47,638 bases of DNA from JAGBWK01 sp964462445. GTDB taxonomy: Bacteria; Bacteroidota; Bacteroidia; Bacteroidales; Muribaculaceae. The translations under genes and the position numbers were made by a program. Positions 35,488-44,696 of the stretch are shown one piece after another. The notes under the pieces are model-generated. The model did not search any database. It was not told where the DNA came from and worked only from the letters and a program-made list of their open reading frames with translations. The DNA lies in assembly GCA_964462445.1 (NCBI GenBank), contig CAYWXG010000014.1:1-47638 (forward strand), read 5' to 3'. The first letter of the stretch is position 1. Each line of letters starts with the position of its first letter.

Positions 35488-36471
35488 TTATCCTTTCTTT
35501 TCCGATTTTTCTTTTGCCGACTCTTGCTGAAGCCTCGCTGCATTTCTTTGCAAGCCCGACAATTTTGCGCGCTTTATTGCCGACTTTCGCATATCTCTAC
35601 TAAATTCCTCCTGCGTCATCTCCATCACTCGCGTTGCAGTCAATTCTCTCAACGATTCACGAGCCCGAAATTCCGCAACTATTGTCTCTGAAATCCCTTT
35701 ATTATGTGGACACTCTCGTTGACACTCATCGCAACCATACAACCGACCGCACAATTCTACTTCTTCTGCAAATTCTCCTCGATATTCTATTGTCTGATAC
35801 GACAAGCAGCGTCGTGCATCAATCCCTTCTTCCGACAACGCGCCGACGGGACACGCCGCAAAACATCGACGACAATCACCACAACCTCCCGACAAGGGGA
35901 TATCCGCTGTTATCTTCTCTGTCGTCAGTATTATTCCCAAAAACACATAGCTACCAATTCCCGGGACTATCAACATTCGATTGCTCCCGATAATTCCTAC
36001 ACCTGCTTTTTCACCCCAATATCGCTCCAACAATGGTGCCGTATCCACGCATACGCGCGTTTCTCCTCCTATTTTATGCCTTATATACTCCGCTACATTT
36101 TCAAGCCGACTTCGCACTATTTCATGATAATCGTCACCATGCGCATAGGCTGCTATACGGCACAAATTCCCTTCAAATTGATCGCCATGATAATATGAAA
36201 ACGCAACTACTACAAGCGATTGCGCTCCTGCCAATAAGAGCTGTGGATTGCGTCGGATATCCATATACCTACTCATATACTGCATCTCCCCATGCTTCTC
36301 GCATGCTATCCACCGCTCAAACTCGGCAAAAACTGCGGAATCCACCTCTTCAGCTGCCGCAACGCCCCAAGCCACTCCTCCTGCCGTTTCTATCAATCTT
36401 CCAAGTGACTCCTTGATTTGGCTACATTGTGATTGGCAACAACTCATATCCTTCATTTTGAAGCCATTCAA
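35488..36471 (-). CDS. queG: Epoxyqueuosine reductase
   Basis: A protein of up to 327 residues; the ATGs at 36456 or 36447 (MSCCQSQ) are as likely as the first one. QueG reduces epoxyqueuosine to queuosine in tRNA using cobalamin and two 4Fe-4S clusters. Seen: the middle VDTAPLLERYWGEKAGVGI (family core), CGDCRRCFAACPVGAL and the second cluster CDECQRECPHNKG. All start choices overlap the deacetylase gene (stop at 36422), so the two are coupled. Third gene of the DUF2723-deacetylase-queG unit. Confidence 0.92.
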   Translation of the reverse strand: MNGFKMKDMSCCQSQCSQIKESLGRLIETAGGVAWGVAAAEEVDSAVFAEFERWIACEKHGEMQYMSRYMDIRRNPQLLLAGAQSLVVVAFSYYHGDQFEGNLCRIAAYAHGDDYHEIVRSRLENVAEYIRHKIGGETRVCVDTAPLLERYWGEKAGVGIIGSNRMLIVPGIGSYVFLGIILTTEKITADIPLSGGCGDCRRCFAACPVGALSEEGIDARRCLSYQTIEYRGEFAEEVELCGRLYGCDECQRECPHNKGISETIVAEFRARESLRELTATRVMEMTQEEFSRDMRKSAIKRAKLSGLQRNAARLQQESAKEKSEKKG

Positions 36472-37039
36472 TTGCTCGTGGCAACACCTCTTTCATATTT
36501 CGCTCCGCTTTGAGTGAATCATGAAACACTATTATAGATCCGTTACGCACATATCGCCGCACATTGCGAAACACTTCATCGGGAGTCATCTTTATACTAT
36601 AATCTCTGGTCACCAGGTCATACATCACAATATTGTAATGCTTCTTTATTGCCTTTGCCTGCGACCAGCGCAACAAGCCATGCGGTGGCCGAAACAACGA
36701 CGAATCTATCAAATCGTCAGCCTCTGTAATATCCCGCATATACCTTATTCGGGGCGTCTTAAATCCCTGCAAATGATGCATCGTATGATTGCCGTAGCTA
36801 TGGCCACGACGCTTCACTTCTTCATACAATTCCGGATATTTCCTGACATTATCTCCTACGAAAAAGAACGTTGCCTTTACTCCATAGCGGTCGAGCGTAT
36901 CAAGCACCCACGGAGTGACCTCAGGTATTGGCCCGTCGTCAAACGTCAGATACGCTACTTTCCGCTTACGCTTCTTTATGCGCCACACAGCCTCCGGGAA
37001 GAGCAAGCGATAAAGCAATGGCGGCTGTTCTATCCACAT
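36422..37039 (-). CDS. Polysaccharide deacetylase family protein (NodB fold)
   Basis: A 205-residue carbohydrate esterase 4 type protein. Seen: motif 1 TFDDGPIPEVTPW (32-44) with the catalytic/metal aspartates, motif 2 HSYGNHTMHH with metal histidines, motif 3 FRPPHG, and the C-terminal SIIVFHDS with the catalytic histidine. There is no clear signal peptide; the first 20 residues are only moderately hydrophobic. The family removes acetyl groups from N-acetylated sugars such as peptidoglycan; the substrate here is not known. Confidence 0.88.
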   Translation of the reverse strand: MWIEQPPLLYRLLFPEAVWRIKKRKRKVAYLTFDDGPIPEVTPWVLDTLDRYGVKATFFFVGDNVRKYPELYEEVKRRGHSYGNHTMHHLQGFKTPRIRYMRDITEADDLIDSSLFRPPHGLLRWSQAKAIKKHYNIVMYDLVTRDYSIKMTPDEVFRNVRRYVRNGSIIVFHDSLKAERNMKEVLPRAIEWLQNEGYELLPITM

Positions 37040-37063
37040 AGTCGATTCTTTTTAGGCTGTCTT

Positions 37064-40000
37064 CTACTCTACCCCTTCAAGCAATTTCGCCAACTGGCCG
37101 GCAAATTTATCGCCACCCGCCTTTGCTAGCACCTCGGATAATGCATCTTCGCTACCTCCCGATTGCTTATACAAATCCATCATCTGATACAGATAATAGG
37201 GAATATAGCGGTCCACGGCTGTAACTTCGAGGTTATAAACTGTCACGGGATTGCTGTTGAATGGTCCGCGCTGCATCTCTTTATCGGCTATCAACGACGA
37301 CAGATATGGCACATGCGGAGCATAATGCTCGATTTCTTTGAGGAGTAAGCCAAGACCATGGTCCACAAGCGCTTCATCATCCAATTCCTCCCCTAATGCA
37401 ATATAAAGATGCGCTACCTGCTCCCCAATCTGAACTGAATACGGCGCCTGACGTGATGGCAATTTCTCTTCCATCAACTTCAACACATCTACTGCCTTGC
37501 GATATCGCTCATCTGCATATGCATTAACCGAATCCGGATTGAGTTCTACTTCCAAGTCCGAAATCTCATTGTCATTAGACAACAAGAATTGTGCATTAAA
37601 GCCCTCTTCATATAATGCATTTGCAAGGTCTATCATCGACGAGCGATGCGTTGTTACCATACGTCGAACGGTCTCATCAAGATATATCTTCTCCGGCGAT
37701 TCCAATCCACCCCAACGGAACTTGGTCATCACGTTGTCATACATCTTGTCCGTGGCAACCGCATAACCTGCTTGCGGGTCATACCTTTGGTCGCGTATCG
37801 GCGACACTTGATATGCCATTCCCGTATTTCGCAAATTAGCGCCCATATTCAGATAATAGCTATCGGGCACGGTCATCGCAAAATATGCCGGGCGACTCCA
37901 ACCATTGGCGACTCCGTGTGCTACCATATCAAGCGACAACAAATCTCCCAACGAGGCAGAAGTTTTCCCCGACCAATCTACATATATGAAATCATCGGCT
38001 ATTGGTGCCTCATCCGGGGTGATAACTCCACCTTCCACGGCCGACTCTATATCCACAGGAATATACATCTTAGGATATTGCATCACTCTGACGCCATTCA
38101 AATCCGCACTCGGATTTAAATACAACTCATTGAGCGAAGAGAATACATCTATGGGTGGTACCGAATCATTGCGTTGCACATACACCACTTGCATGCGGTC
38201 ATGCCCATAATCCTCCGGCGATGCCTGAAATTCTATTGCAGGTGCATCATACGAGGGTATCTTCTGATGATTAGCATACCAATCTGTTGTCAAGTACGAC
38301 AAGTTCACAACCCTCACATCGGTACGATACCCCTCTACTTCTTGTGCATACCACAACGGGAAGGTATCGTTATCTCCATTGGTAAAGATTATTCCGTTTT
38401 TATCTACCGACGATAGGTAATTCATACCAAAATCGCGGGTCGTATATCTGCCCGAACGGTCATGATCATCCCATGTTTGCGACACCATCTGCAATGGTAT
38501 CAACACAGCAACTACGCTTGCCAATACTGCCGAGCCAACCTTGCCCCCTTTTGTAGATTGTTTCTTGCCCATCAACCAACGTGCCACAAGCCACAACCCG
38601 TAAACACCCAAGCCTATCCATATCGAGAACGCATAGAACGAGCCCGCGTAGGCATAGTCGCGCTCTCTTACTTGCATCGGGGGTTGGTTGAGATACAGCA
38701 CTATCGCTATACCGGTCATAAAGAACAAGATAAAGATTACCCAGAATTGACAGATTCCCTCTTTTCCTCTGACAAGCTGCGCCGCAATTCCGAGCAGACC
38801 CATCAACAATGGCAACATATAGAACACGTTATGTCCCGCATTCTCCGAGCCCTGATCCGGAGGCAACAACGATTGGTCGCCCAAGCGTGGGTTGTCCAAG
38901 AACGAGAAGCCGGTTATCCAGTTTCCGCAGTTCACCTCTCCTTGTCCCTGAATATCATTCTGGCGACCTGAGAAGTTCCACAAGAAATACCGCCAATACA
39001 TATAGCTCAACTGATAGTCAAAGAAGAAACGCAGATTTTGCTCAAACGTCGGCGACGCTATAGTTTCGCGGAAATCCTGACCCGGGTAGGTAAACGGATT
39101 CCCATCTTCGTGGAAATATATCGTATGTTTCTCTTTCGGCAACGTTTCCATACTCTCCCCTATCCAACTCAAATACCCGTTAGCATGTCCCGGTTGCTGC
39201 GAGTGCATGCGTGGGAAGAACATATTGGGCACCATGCGATACGACCGCTTCGGCTCCAACTCTACATATTCATCGGGCTGGTTGGCTGAAGTCTTTACCA
39301 CCTTACCATATTGCGATTTCCCTTCATTGAAACGCACTTGCGACAGCGCATTCCCCTCCGAGTCATAGATGATTGTATACTCCGGCGACGAAGCAAACGA
39401 CGGTCCATACAATAACGGCGTTTCCCCATACTGTTCGCGGTTAAGATACGACGATAGCGTGAACACATTGTCCGGCGCATTCTGATTCATAGGTGTATTC
39501 GCCGACGCACGTATCAACAATAACGCATACGAGGTATACCCCACAAATATCACCAAGATACTCAATGCGGTCAATGTCAAAAAGCGTATCGACAACTTTT
39601 TCGTCGCAAATATATAAACACCAAGTGCGACTATCAACGCCAACGGCACTAACCATGAGCTACCTATAAACGGTATGCCGGAAAGTACAACCGATGCAAA
39701 AAATGACAATCGGATTTGACTCGCATCCTTGCGCTTATACAACGATACGACACACCATATCAATACCGACAACAGCAATATCGCATATACCAATACTCCG
39801 ATATTATAACTGAACCCTAACGTGTTGACAAAGAACAATTCAAAATATTGTGCTATCTCGATAAAGCCCGGCACCAATCCATAAAGTATCAAGCCCACCA
39901 CTACAAACGACAAAAACAACGAGAACAACGAGAATTTAAACGTTGCCGAATTGCGATAGAACCAGCACATCGAACCGACACACACTGCCAACAACGCGGC

Positions 40001-40852
40001 TGCATAATAACCGGTGGCAGCCAACACTGATGCTACGATAGCAATTACTCCGGCTACTGCCCACATCAACCATGTGGCCACCTTCAACAATCGCTTGTTA
40101 TTATTGATATATTGCGACTTGCGATAATAGATAATTAGCGCCAATGCCGGGATTGTCAACAAGTTGAGCAAATGCACTCCAATCGAAACTCCGATGATAA
40201 ATGTCACAAGTATCAAATATCTGTCCGCATAAGGCTCATCGGCTCTATTATCCCATTTCAATACCAACCAGAACACCAATGCCGTACAGAATGATGAAAA
40301 CGCATATACTTCACCCTCTACTGCTGAATACCAGAAGGTGTCACTCCAAGCATATAGCAACGCTCCGCACACTCCCGAGCCTATCACTACCAACATCTGC
40401 GACAATGTCAACGCTCTTTGCGAACGACCCACCATCAATCGGCGCACCAAGTGTGTGATTGTCCAGAACAGCAACAGAATAGTCGCGGCACTCAACAATC
40501 CCGACATTGCATTAACAGCCAACGCATAGCTCGATACATCACCCCCTACAAAGTTGATGAAAAAGCGTGCTGCCAAAATGAAGATTGGGTTGCCCGGTGG
40601 GTGACCCACCTCAAGTTTCGCGCCCTGCGAGATAAACTCCGGACAATCCCAAAAACTTGCTGTCGGTTCCAACGTCAGCATATAAGTTACGGCAGCTATG
40701 ATAAAACACAACCAGCCCGCCGCATTATTGATAATATTATACTTCTTATATCCAATCCCGGCTTTTTCATTGCCGATTAGACCACAAGATGTCTTAACAT
40801 TCTCTTTTCCCATATATCCTTTTTGATATCGATTTATTGTTTCGTGTGGCAA
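37064..40852 (-). CDS. DUF2723 multi-spanning membrane protein (glycosyltransferase-like)
   Basis: The longest frame is 1262 residues; the ATG at 40813 (MGKENVKTSC) is the likelier start because it is preceded by an A/G-rich stretch. After a short cytoplasmic tail come about twelve membrane segments, with the loop TLEPTASFWDCPEFI and GHPPGNP between helices 1 and 2, the hallmark of DUF2723. This resembles the first loop of protein O-mannosyltransferases, where an acidic residue is catalytic. Further membrane helices run to near residue 760, then a soluble C-terminal half of about 480 residues. The family is widespread in Bacteroidota and is considered a lipid-linked glycosyltransferase; its acceptor here is not known. 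Confidence 0.85.
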   Translation of the reverse strand: MPHETINRYQKGYMGKENVKTSCGLIGNEKAGIGYKKYNIINNAAGWLCFIIAAVTYMLTLEPTASFWDCPEFISQGAKLEVGHPPGNPIFILAARFFINFVGGDVSSYALAVNAMSGLLSAATILLLFWTITHLVRRLMVGRSQRALTLSQMLVVIGSGVCGALLYAWSDTFWYSAVEGEVYAFSSFCTALVFWLVLKWDNRADEPYADRYLILVTFIIGVSIGVHLLNLLTIPALALIIYYRKSQYINNNKRLLKVATWLMWAVAGVIAIVASVLAATGYYAAALLAVCVGSMCWFYRNSATFKFSLFSLFLSFVVVGLILYGLVPGFIEIAQYFELFFVNTLGFSYNIGVLVYAILLLSVLIWCVVSLYKRKDASQIRLSFFASVVLSGIPFIGSSWLVPLALIVALGVYIFATKKLSIRFLTLTALSILVIFVGYTSYALLLIRASANTPMNQNAPDNVFTLSSYLNREQYGETPLLYGPSFASSPEYTIIYDSEGNALSQVRFNEGKSQYGKVVKTSANQPDEYVELEPKRSYRMVPNMFFPRMHSQQPGHANGYLSWIGESMETLPKEKHTIYFHEDGNPFTYPGQDFRETIASPTFEQNLRFFFDYQLSYMYWRYFLWNFSGRQNDIQGQGEVNCGNWITGFSFLDNPRLGDQSLLPPDQGSENAGHNVFYMLPLLMGLLGIAAQLVRGKEGICQFWVIFILFFMTGIAIVLYLNQPPMQVRERDYAYAGSFYAFSIWIGLGVYGLWLVARWLMGKKQSTKGGKVGSAVLASVVAVLIPLQMVSQTWDDHDRSGRYTTRDFGMNYLSSVDKNGIIFTNGDNDTFPLWYAQEVEGYRTDVRVVNLSYLTTDWYANHQKIPSYDAPAIEFQASPEDYGHDRMQVVYVQRNDSVPPIDVFSSLNELYLNPSADLNGVRVMQYPKMYIPVDIESAVEGGVITPDEAPIADDFIYVDWSGKTSASLGDLLSLDMVAHGVANGWSRPAYFAMTVPDSYYLNMGANLRNTGMAYQVSPIRDQRYDPQAGYAVATDKMYDNVMTKFRWGGLESPEKIYLDETVRRMVTTHRSSMIDLANALYEEGFNAQFLLSNDNEISDLEVELNPDSVNAYADERYRKAVDVLKLMEEKLPSRQAPYSVQIGEQVAHLYIALGEELDDEALVDHGLGLLLKEIEHYAPHVPYLSSLIADKEMQRGPFNSNPVTVYNLEVTAVDRYIPYYLYQMMDLYKQSGGSEDALSEVLAKAGGDKFAGQLAKLLEGVE

Positions 40853-40933
40853 AATTACACTCTGTGCTATAACTTCTTGCGTGATATTATTACAATATTA
40901 CTCCTTTTATTATTCACACATTTAGTCAATTTG

Positions 40934-40941
40934 CAAAATTA
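40934..40941 (-). promoter_or_regulatory. -7 element of the DUF2723 operon
   Basis: Minus strand TAATTTTG fits TAnnTTTG; the -33 element is not clear. It lies about 120 nt upstream of the likelier start codon. Confidence 0.35.
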
Positions 40942-40994
40942 ACCATTTTTTCTTGCTTTCCACACATTTACCATCATAATTTTCCTTAACCCCC

Positions 40995-41186
40995 ATGAAC
41001 CGAGGACTTACCCATGGAGTGAGGGGCTTCCTATGGACTGAGGGCTTCCTATGGACTGAGGGCTTACCAGCCCTCACAGTCACCTCCCTTACAATTCATC
41101 CGAAGGCTGGAAAGCCTTCGCTCCATTACATAGCCAAAAACGTTTCACCGCGCCAGCCCAATGGAGTGAGGGGCTTCCGCCCCTCA
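40995..41186 (+). repeat. REP/BIME cluster A
   Basis: A cluster of palindromic units. Three half-units start at 40995, 41014 and 41033 (period 19 bp) and each ends at the loop (TTACC or TTCC). A complete unit at 41051-41076 has ATGGAC, arm TGAGGGCT, loop TACC and arm AGCCCTCA. An inverted unit lies at 41101-41124 (minus strand: GGAG, CGAAGGCT, TTCC, AGCCTTCG). A complete unit with GGAG, arm TGAGGGGC, loop TTCC and arm GCCCCTCA lies at 41161-41186. The 136-bp core 41051-41186 recurs in clusters B and C. The cluster adjoins the 3' end of the RAYT gene. Confidence 0.9.
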
Positions 41187-41210
41187 CATCACCACAATTC
41201 CAAATAGAAA

Positions 41211-41831
41211 TTATCTTTTATAATTGGGGTTAACATATAATTCAAACATATCAGAACTGAAATTTCTTGGATTATTTTCTATATATGATATATATTTTTG
41301 CAAGTGTCGTTCACTTCGTACTATTCGATCAAAATATGAGGTCATCCAAACTCTCCCCGTACGTTGCAAATAATTGTTTATTGCATTTGCAGTAAATCCT
41401 TTTAAGCCCCTTAAGATGTCATCCAAATATTGATTTTCATATAATTGTAATATCAAATGAACATGATTAGGCATTATCACATATGCAATAATATCATATA
41501 ATCTTGATGAATTAAACCAAATAGAAGAAGAAACTATTTTTCGAATTTCAGGTCGCTGCAATATACATTCACCACAACCATTGTCAAGCAACTCTTCTTC
41601 TTTAGCACCTACTATCTGCCAATATCTTTGAATTACTCTCTTATCCCATGGCTTAGGATGTGCTTCATTGAAACTTGAGATTGCCAAACGTAATTCCGTT
41701 ATCTTAGACTGAGGTAAAGAATCTGCCAATCGAAATGTCACATATTGTATCTTTTCATCTTGATGCCAATGAGGCAGAATACCTCCTAAAAACATTTCTA
41801 CCGGTTCATCTCTATCAAAGAAAGGATTCAT
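41211..41831 (-). CDS. REP-associated tyrosine transposase (RAYT)
   Basis: A 206-residue Y1-type HUH transposase of the RAYT group. Seen: the N-terminal YVTFRLADSLP (30-40), the HUH motif in YVIMPNHVHLIL (117-128, His123 and His125), and the C-terminal helix block YFDRIVRSERHLQKYISYIE (166-185) ending ENNP, with Tyr180 or Tyr183 as the likely nucleophile. These proteins cut single-stranded REP hairpins and are thought to spread REP elements. The gene is single-copy here, bracketed by REP clusters A and B, exactly the arrangement known for RAYTs in Proteobacteria. Its body is AT-rich while the repeats are GC-rich. Confidence 0.9.
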   Translation of the reverse strand: MNPFFDRDEPVEMFLGGILPHWHQDEKIQYVTFRLADSLPQSKITELRLAISSFNEAHPKPWDKRVIQRYWQIVGAKEEELLDNGCGECILQRPEIRKIVSSSIWFNSSRLYDIIAYVIMPNHVHLILQLYENQYLDDILRGLKGFTANAINNYLQRTGRVWMTSYFDRIVRSERHLQKYISYIENNPRNFSSDMFELYVNPNYKR

Positions 41832-41928
41832 AATTTCATAATTTGTGTATATACAAAAATATGAATTATTTATAAAAATTTCAATTATCTAAATAAATTC
41901 TTCATTAGAATTCTCATTCCATTTCCCC

Positions 41929-42163
41929 ATGTACCGAGGGCTTACCAATGGAGTGAGGGGCTTCCTATGGACTGAGGGCTTACCAGCCCTCACAATCCCC
42001 CTCACAGTCACCTCCCTTACAATTCATCCGAAGGCCGGTAGGCCTTCGCTCCATAACAACACCCACGTTTCCCCCACCGCGCCAGCCTATGGACTGAGGG
42101 CTTACCAGCCCTCATATAACAACACCGCGTCAGCCCTATGGTATGAGGGGCTTCCGCCCCTCA
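41929..42163 (+). repeat. REP/BIME cluster B
   Basis: On the 5' side of the RAYT gene. Half-units at 41929-41946 and 41948-41965 are followed by complete units at 41967-41992, 42089-42114 (both loop TACC) and 42138-42163 (GGTA, loop TTCC). An inverted unit lies at 42029-42052 (minus strand: GGAG, CGAAGGCC, TACC, GGCCTTCG). Order and spacers (CCTCCCTTACAATTCATC before the inverted unit; CACCGCGCCAGCC after it) match cluster A, so A and B are direct repeats flanking the transposase. Confidence 0.9.
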
Positions 42164-42181
42164 TAATCCCCTCACCATAAC

Positions 42182-42222
42182 AAAAAAAGAGGTCGCGACC
42201 TTCGACAGGCCACGACCTCTTT
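42182..42222 (-). terminator. Intrinsic terminator of the FG-GAP protein gene
   Basis: AAAGAGGTCG (42186-42195) pairs with CGACCTCTTT (42213-42222); on the minus strand the stem runs into a T tract. It lies 26 nt past the stop codon. Confidence 0.8.
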
Positions 42223-42248
42223 CAAAATTATGCTATTATTAATTGGGA

Positions 42249-44453
42249 TTATTTCACAACTTTTACTGACTTACCGTTTACTGTTACTACGAGTACGCCG
42301 TCAGCTGCCACGTTGATAGGTGCGTTGGTTACACCTGTTGCTACTGTGCGACCGAGCATGTCAACGATTTGTACATCTGCTGTTGCGTCAGCGTTTACTA
42401 CAACTTCATCACCATTTACAGTTACCTTAACTGTTGTATCTGAAAGGTCGGCTGCAATATTACCTACGTTGCTAACAGCTGCTCCCCAAGTGATGGGTGA
42501 TGCTTTTTCGCTGTTGAGGCTCACTGCTTGTACACCTACCTTATATTCTCCTAATTCATAGTAAGGAAGTGTATAAGTTTGTACCTTCGGACGAACTGCA
42601 ATATTCTTGTTTTCTGTTACTTTGATGAAACCGGTTACAGGGTCAACGGGGAGGTTAGCAATTACCTTGCCTGAAGGAGTTTGCACTACTACGTTGTATG
42701 CAAGGTTCAAGCCGTCTGCATCGGTCCAGTTCACTGTGATTGTACCTGCTTCTGTATCCACTGTTGCTTCAACATCGGTGGGTGCTTCGGGAGCATAAAT
42801 TTCTACATCTGTAGTGTTGTGCCACAAGAATGCACCCCATTGCCAGCCACTACCAACACCGGTGATTTCGCCATAGTTCTTGCCATCCAATTCTGCATTG
42901 TCTGAAATCCACATATATCCGGTAAGGAAGCGGTCAATAAGACCGTCATTATTTACGTCACCGGTTGCTTCAAAACCGTCGCTACAACCGAAACCACGCA
43001 TCGGGAAATTTGTTGAGCGAGTATAGGTGCCACCCAAGTTGCCATAGAATACAGCGCCATCTTCTTGTGCCACATACATCATATCAAGTATTTCGTCACC
43101 ATCAAAGTCACGGATTACGAGTGACATACATTCTTTTTCGGGAAGACCGTATTGGGCCATTGAATCGCTAAAGTCATAGATTCCTTCGGGTTCGATTGTG
43201 GGGACTTCACCAAGGTTGTTGATGAACATCAATGTCTTCCATCCCAAACCGTGGTCACCATAACCACCATTGATAAGATCGAGGTAGCCGTCACCAGTAA
43301 GGTCTACAAGCTGAGTTTGACCGGCACGTGTTAGATAAAAACCGCCGTTGGGTGAAGTGATATCAACGAATTTACGGCCACCTTCGCCATTGTCAGAGTT
43401 CAAATATACGCGACCGTTTGAACCGGCTTCGTAGATTCCGTCACTTACTTTGTCAGCCCAGCCGTCGATTACGATATCAAGCCAGCCGTCATTGTTGATA
43501 TCGGCCATTGTTGCGTTACCTGCAATCATGAGGAACCATCCTTCAAGCTCGCGTGAAGGTATAACCTCAATTGTTTCGCCGGTATCGGGGTCTGTTTCTG
43601 TTACTGCATTTGTCCATGTGCCACCCTTGGTTTCTGCGATATTCATCTGTTCGAAACGACCGGTTCCGTCGATATTACGCCAAAGTTGTACGATACGTGA
43701 ATGTTCGCCGGGTTGTGCTTGAGGAACGTTACCATTAATGAATACGTCTACATATCCGTCACGGTCATAGTCACCCCATGAAAGTGTATTTAAGAACATA
43801 CCACGACCATCATCACGGTCAGCTATTGCTACGGGGAGGTTGCAATCTACATCAATTTCAAATTGGCCATTACCCATATTTTGATAAAGAACCATTGAGA
43901 ATTGAGTTCCATCACTAAGAGCTGCTTTCATATGCTCAGGTGCACGGTCAAAGTATCCGGCCCAGTCATTACCATCGCGACGGCTCAATACGAGAAGGTC
44001 AACCAATCCGTCGTTATTGTAATCGATTGTTGCATAGTGACCATGTGAACCGGCCAAGATACCATGCTTGGGATCTACCAATCGATGATATTCACGCAAT
44101 GTACCATCATCATTTACTGCGGGGTTCCCATTTTCATCAAGTTCATATTCACCTGTAGGCTCTGCTACGATGATATCCATAGCCCATGTGCCATCACCAT
44201 TATTCCAAAGCATATTTGACTGTGACTGCCATGAGAACAATCCGGGGTGATCGTAATACTTCTGCCATGAAGTACCCGAATAATAAATATCAATTGTGTT
44301 GTCATTGTTGAAGTCTGCCATGATACCGCGACCCGACTGTATTTTTAAAAAGTCGTTTCCGTTTACGTTGTATTCCCATGTAGCTTCACCATTTGCGCTA
44401 AGTGCCATTGCACCTGCTGCAACAAGCATTAAAGATTTGGTAAACTTTTTCAT
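42249..44453 (-). CDS. Secreted FG-GAP/VCBS repeat protein with type IX-like tail
   Basis: A 734-residue protein. Residues 1-22 form a signal peptide. Seven calcium-loop repeats of the form DxNxDGxxD are visible: DFNNDNTIDIY, DYNNDGLVDLL, DYDRDGYVDVF, DINNDGWLDIV, DLTGDGYLDLI, DFDGDEILDMM and DVNNDGLIDRF, as in integrin-like beta-propellers. An FN3-like domain follows (about 555-655), then a C-terminal domain (VQIVDMLGRTVATG to KSVKVVK) that resembles a type IX sorting signal. It probably acts at the cell surface, in adhesion or glycan contact; the ligand is unknown. Codon use and base composition are like the neighbours. Confidence 0.85.
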   Translation of the reverse strand: MKKFTKSLMLVAAGAMALSANGEATWEYNVNGNDFLKIQSGRGIMADFNNDNTIDIYYSGTSWQKYYDHPGLFSWQSQSNMLWNNGDGTWAMDIIVAEPTGEYELDENGNPAVNDDGTLREYHRLVDPKHGILAGSHGHYATIDYNNDGLVDLLVLSRRDGNDWAGYFDRAPEHMKAALSDGTQFSMVLYQNMGNGQFEIDVDCNLPVAIADRDDGRGMFLNTLSWGDYDRDGYVDVFINGNVPQAQPGEHSRIVQLWRNIDGTGRFEQMNIAETKGGTWTNAVTETDPDTGETIEVIPSRELEGWFLMIAGNATMADINNDGWLDIVIDGWADKVSDGIYEAGSNGRVYLNSDNGEGGRKFVDITSPNGGFYLTRAGQTQLVDLTGDGYLDLINGGYGDHGLGWKTLMFINNLGEVPTIEPEGIYDFSDSMAQYGLPEKECMSLVIRDFDGDEILDMMYVAQEDGAVFYGNLGGTYTRSTNFPMRGFGCSDGFEATGDVNNDGLIDRFLTGYMWISDNAELDGKNYGEITGVGSGWQWGAFLWHNTTDVEIYAPEAPTDVEATVDTEAGTITVNWTDADGLNLAYNVVVQTPSGKVIANLPVDPVTGFIKVTENKNIAVRPKVQTYTLPYYELGEYKVGVQAVSLNSEKASPITWGAAVSNVGNIAADLSDTTVKVTVNGDEVVVNADATADVQIVDMLGRTVATGVTNAPINVAADGVLVVTVNGKSVKVVK

Positions 44454-44696
44454 GTTAATTAAATTAGGTTAAACAATATTTTGGATTATTTCTTTTCAAA
44501 TTCCTTTCAAATGTTTCAATTGTGAATCAGATTAAAAACCTGCCTTGGATTAATTTTATTCGTTAGCAAATATCATAATAAACGCACTATCAAACTACAA
44601 CATTTACGCTATTTTTTGAAAATTTTGCGCCATTTGCTCAAATTCGTACCTCCCAAAGCATTTATTTACAACACAAAAACATCAAACACCCTCCCC

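Noticed and set aside
40995..41186. Short regularly spaced repeats could suggest a CRISPR array
   Set aside because: The units are palindromic, vary in loop and arms, occur in both orientations and have conserved rather than unique spacers; no cas genes are near. REP/BIME explains them better.
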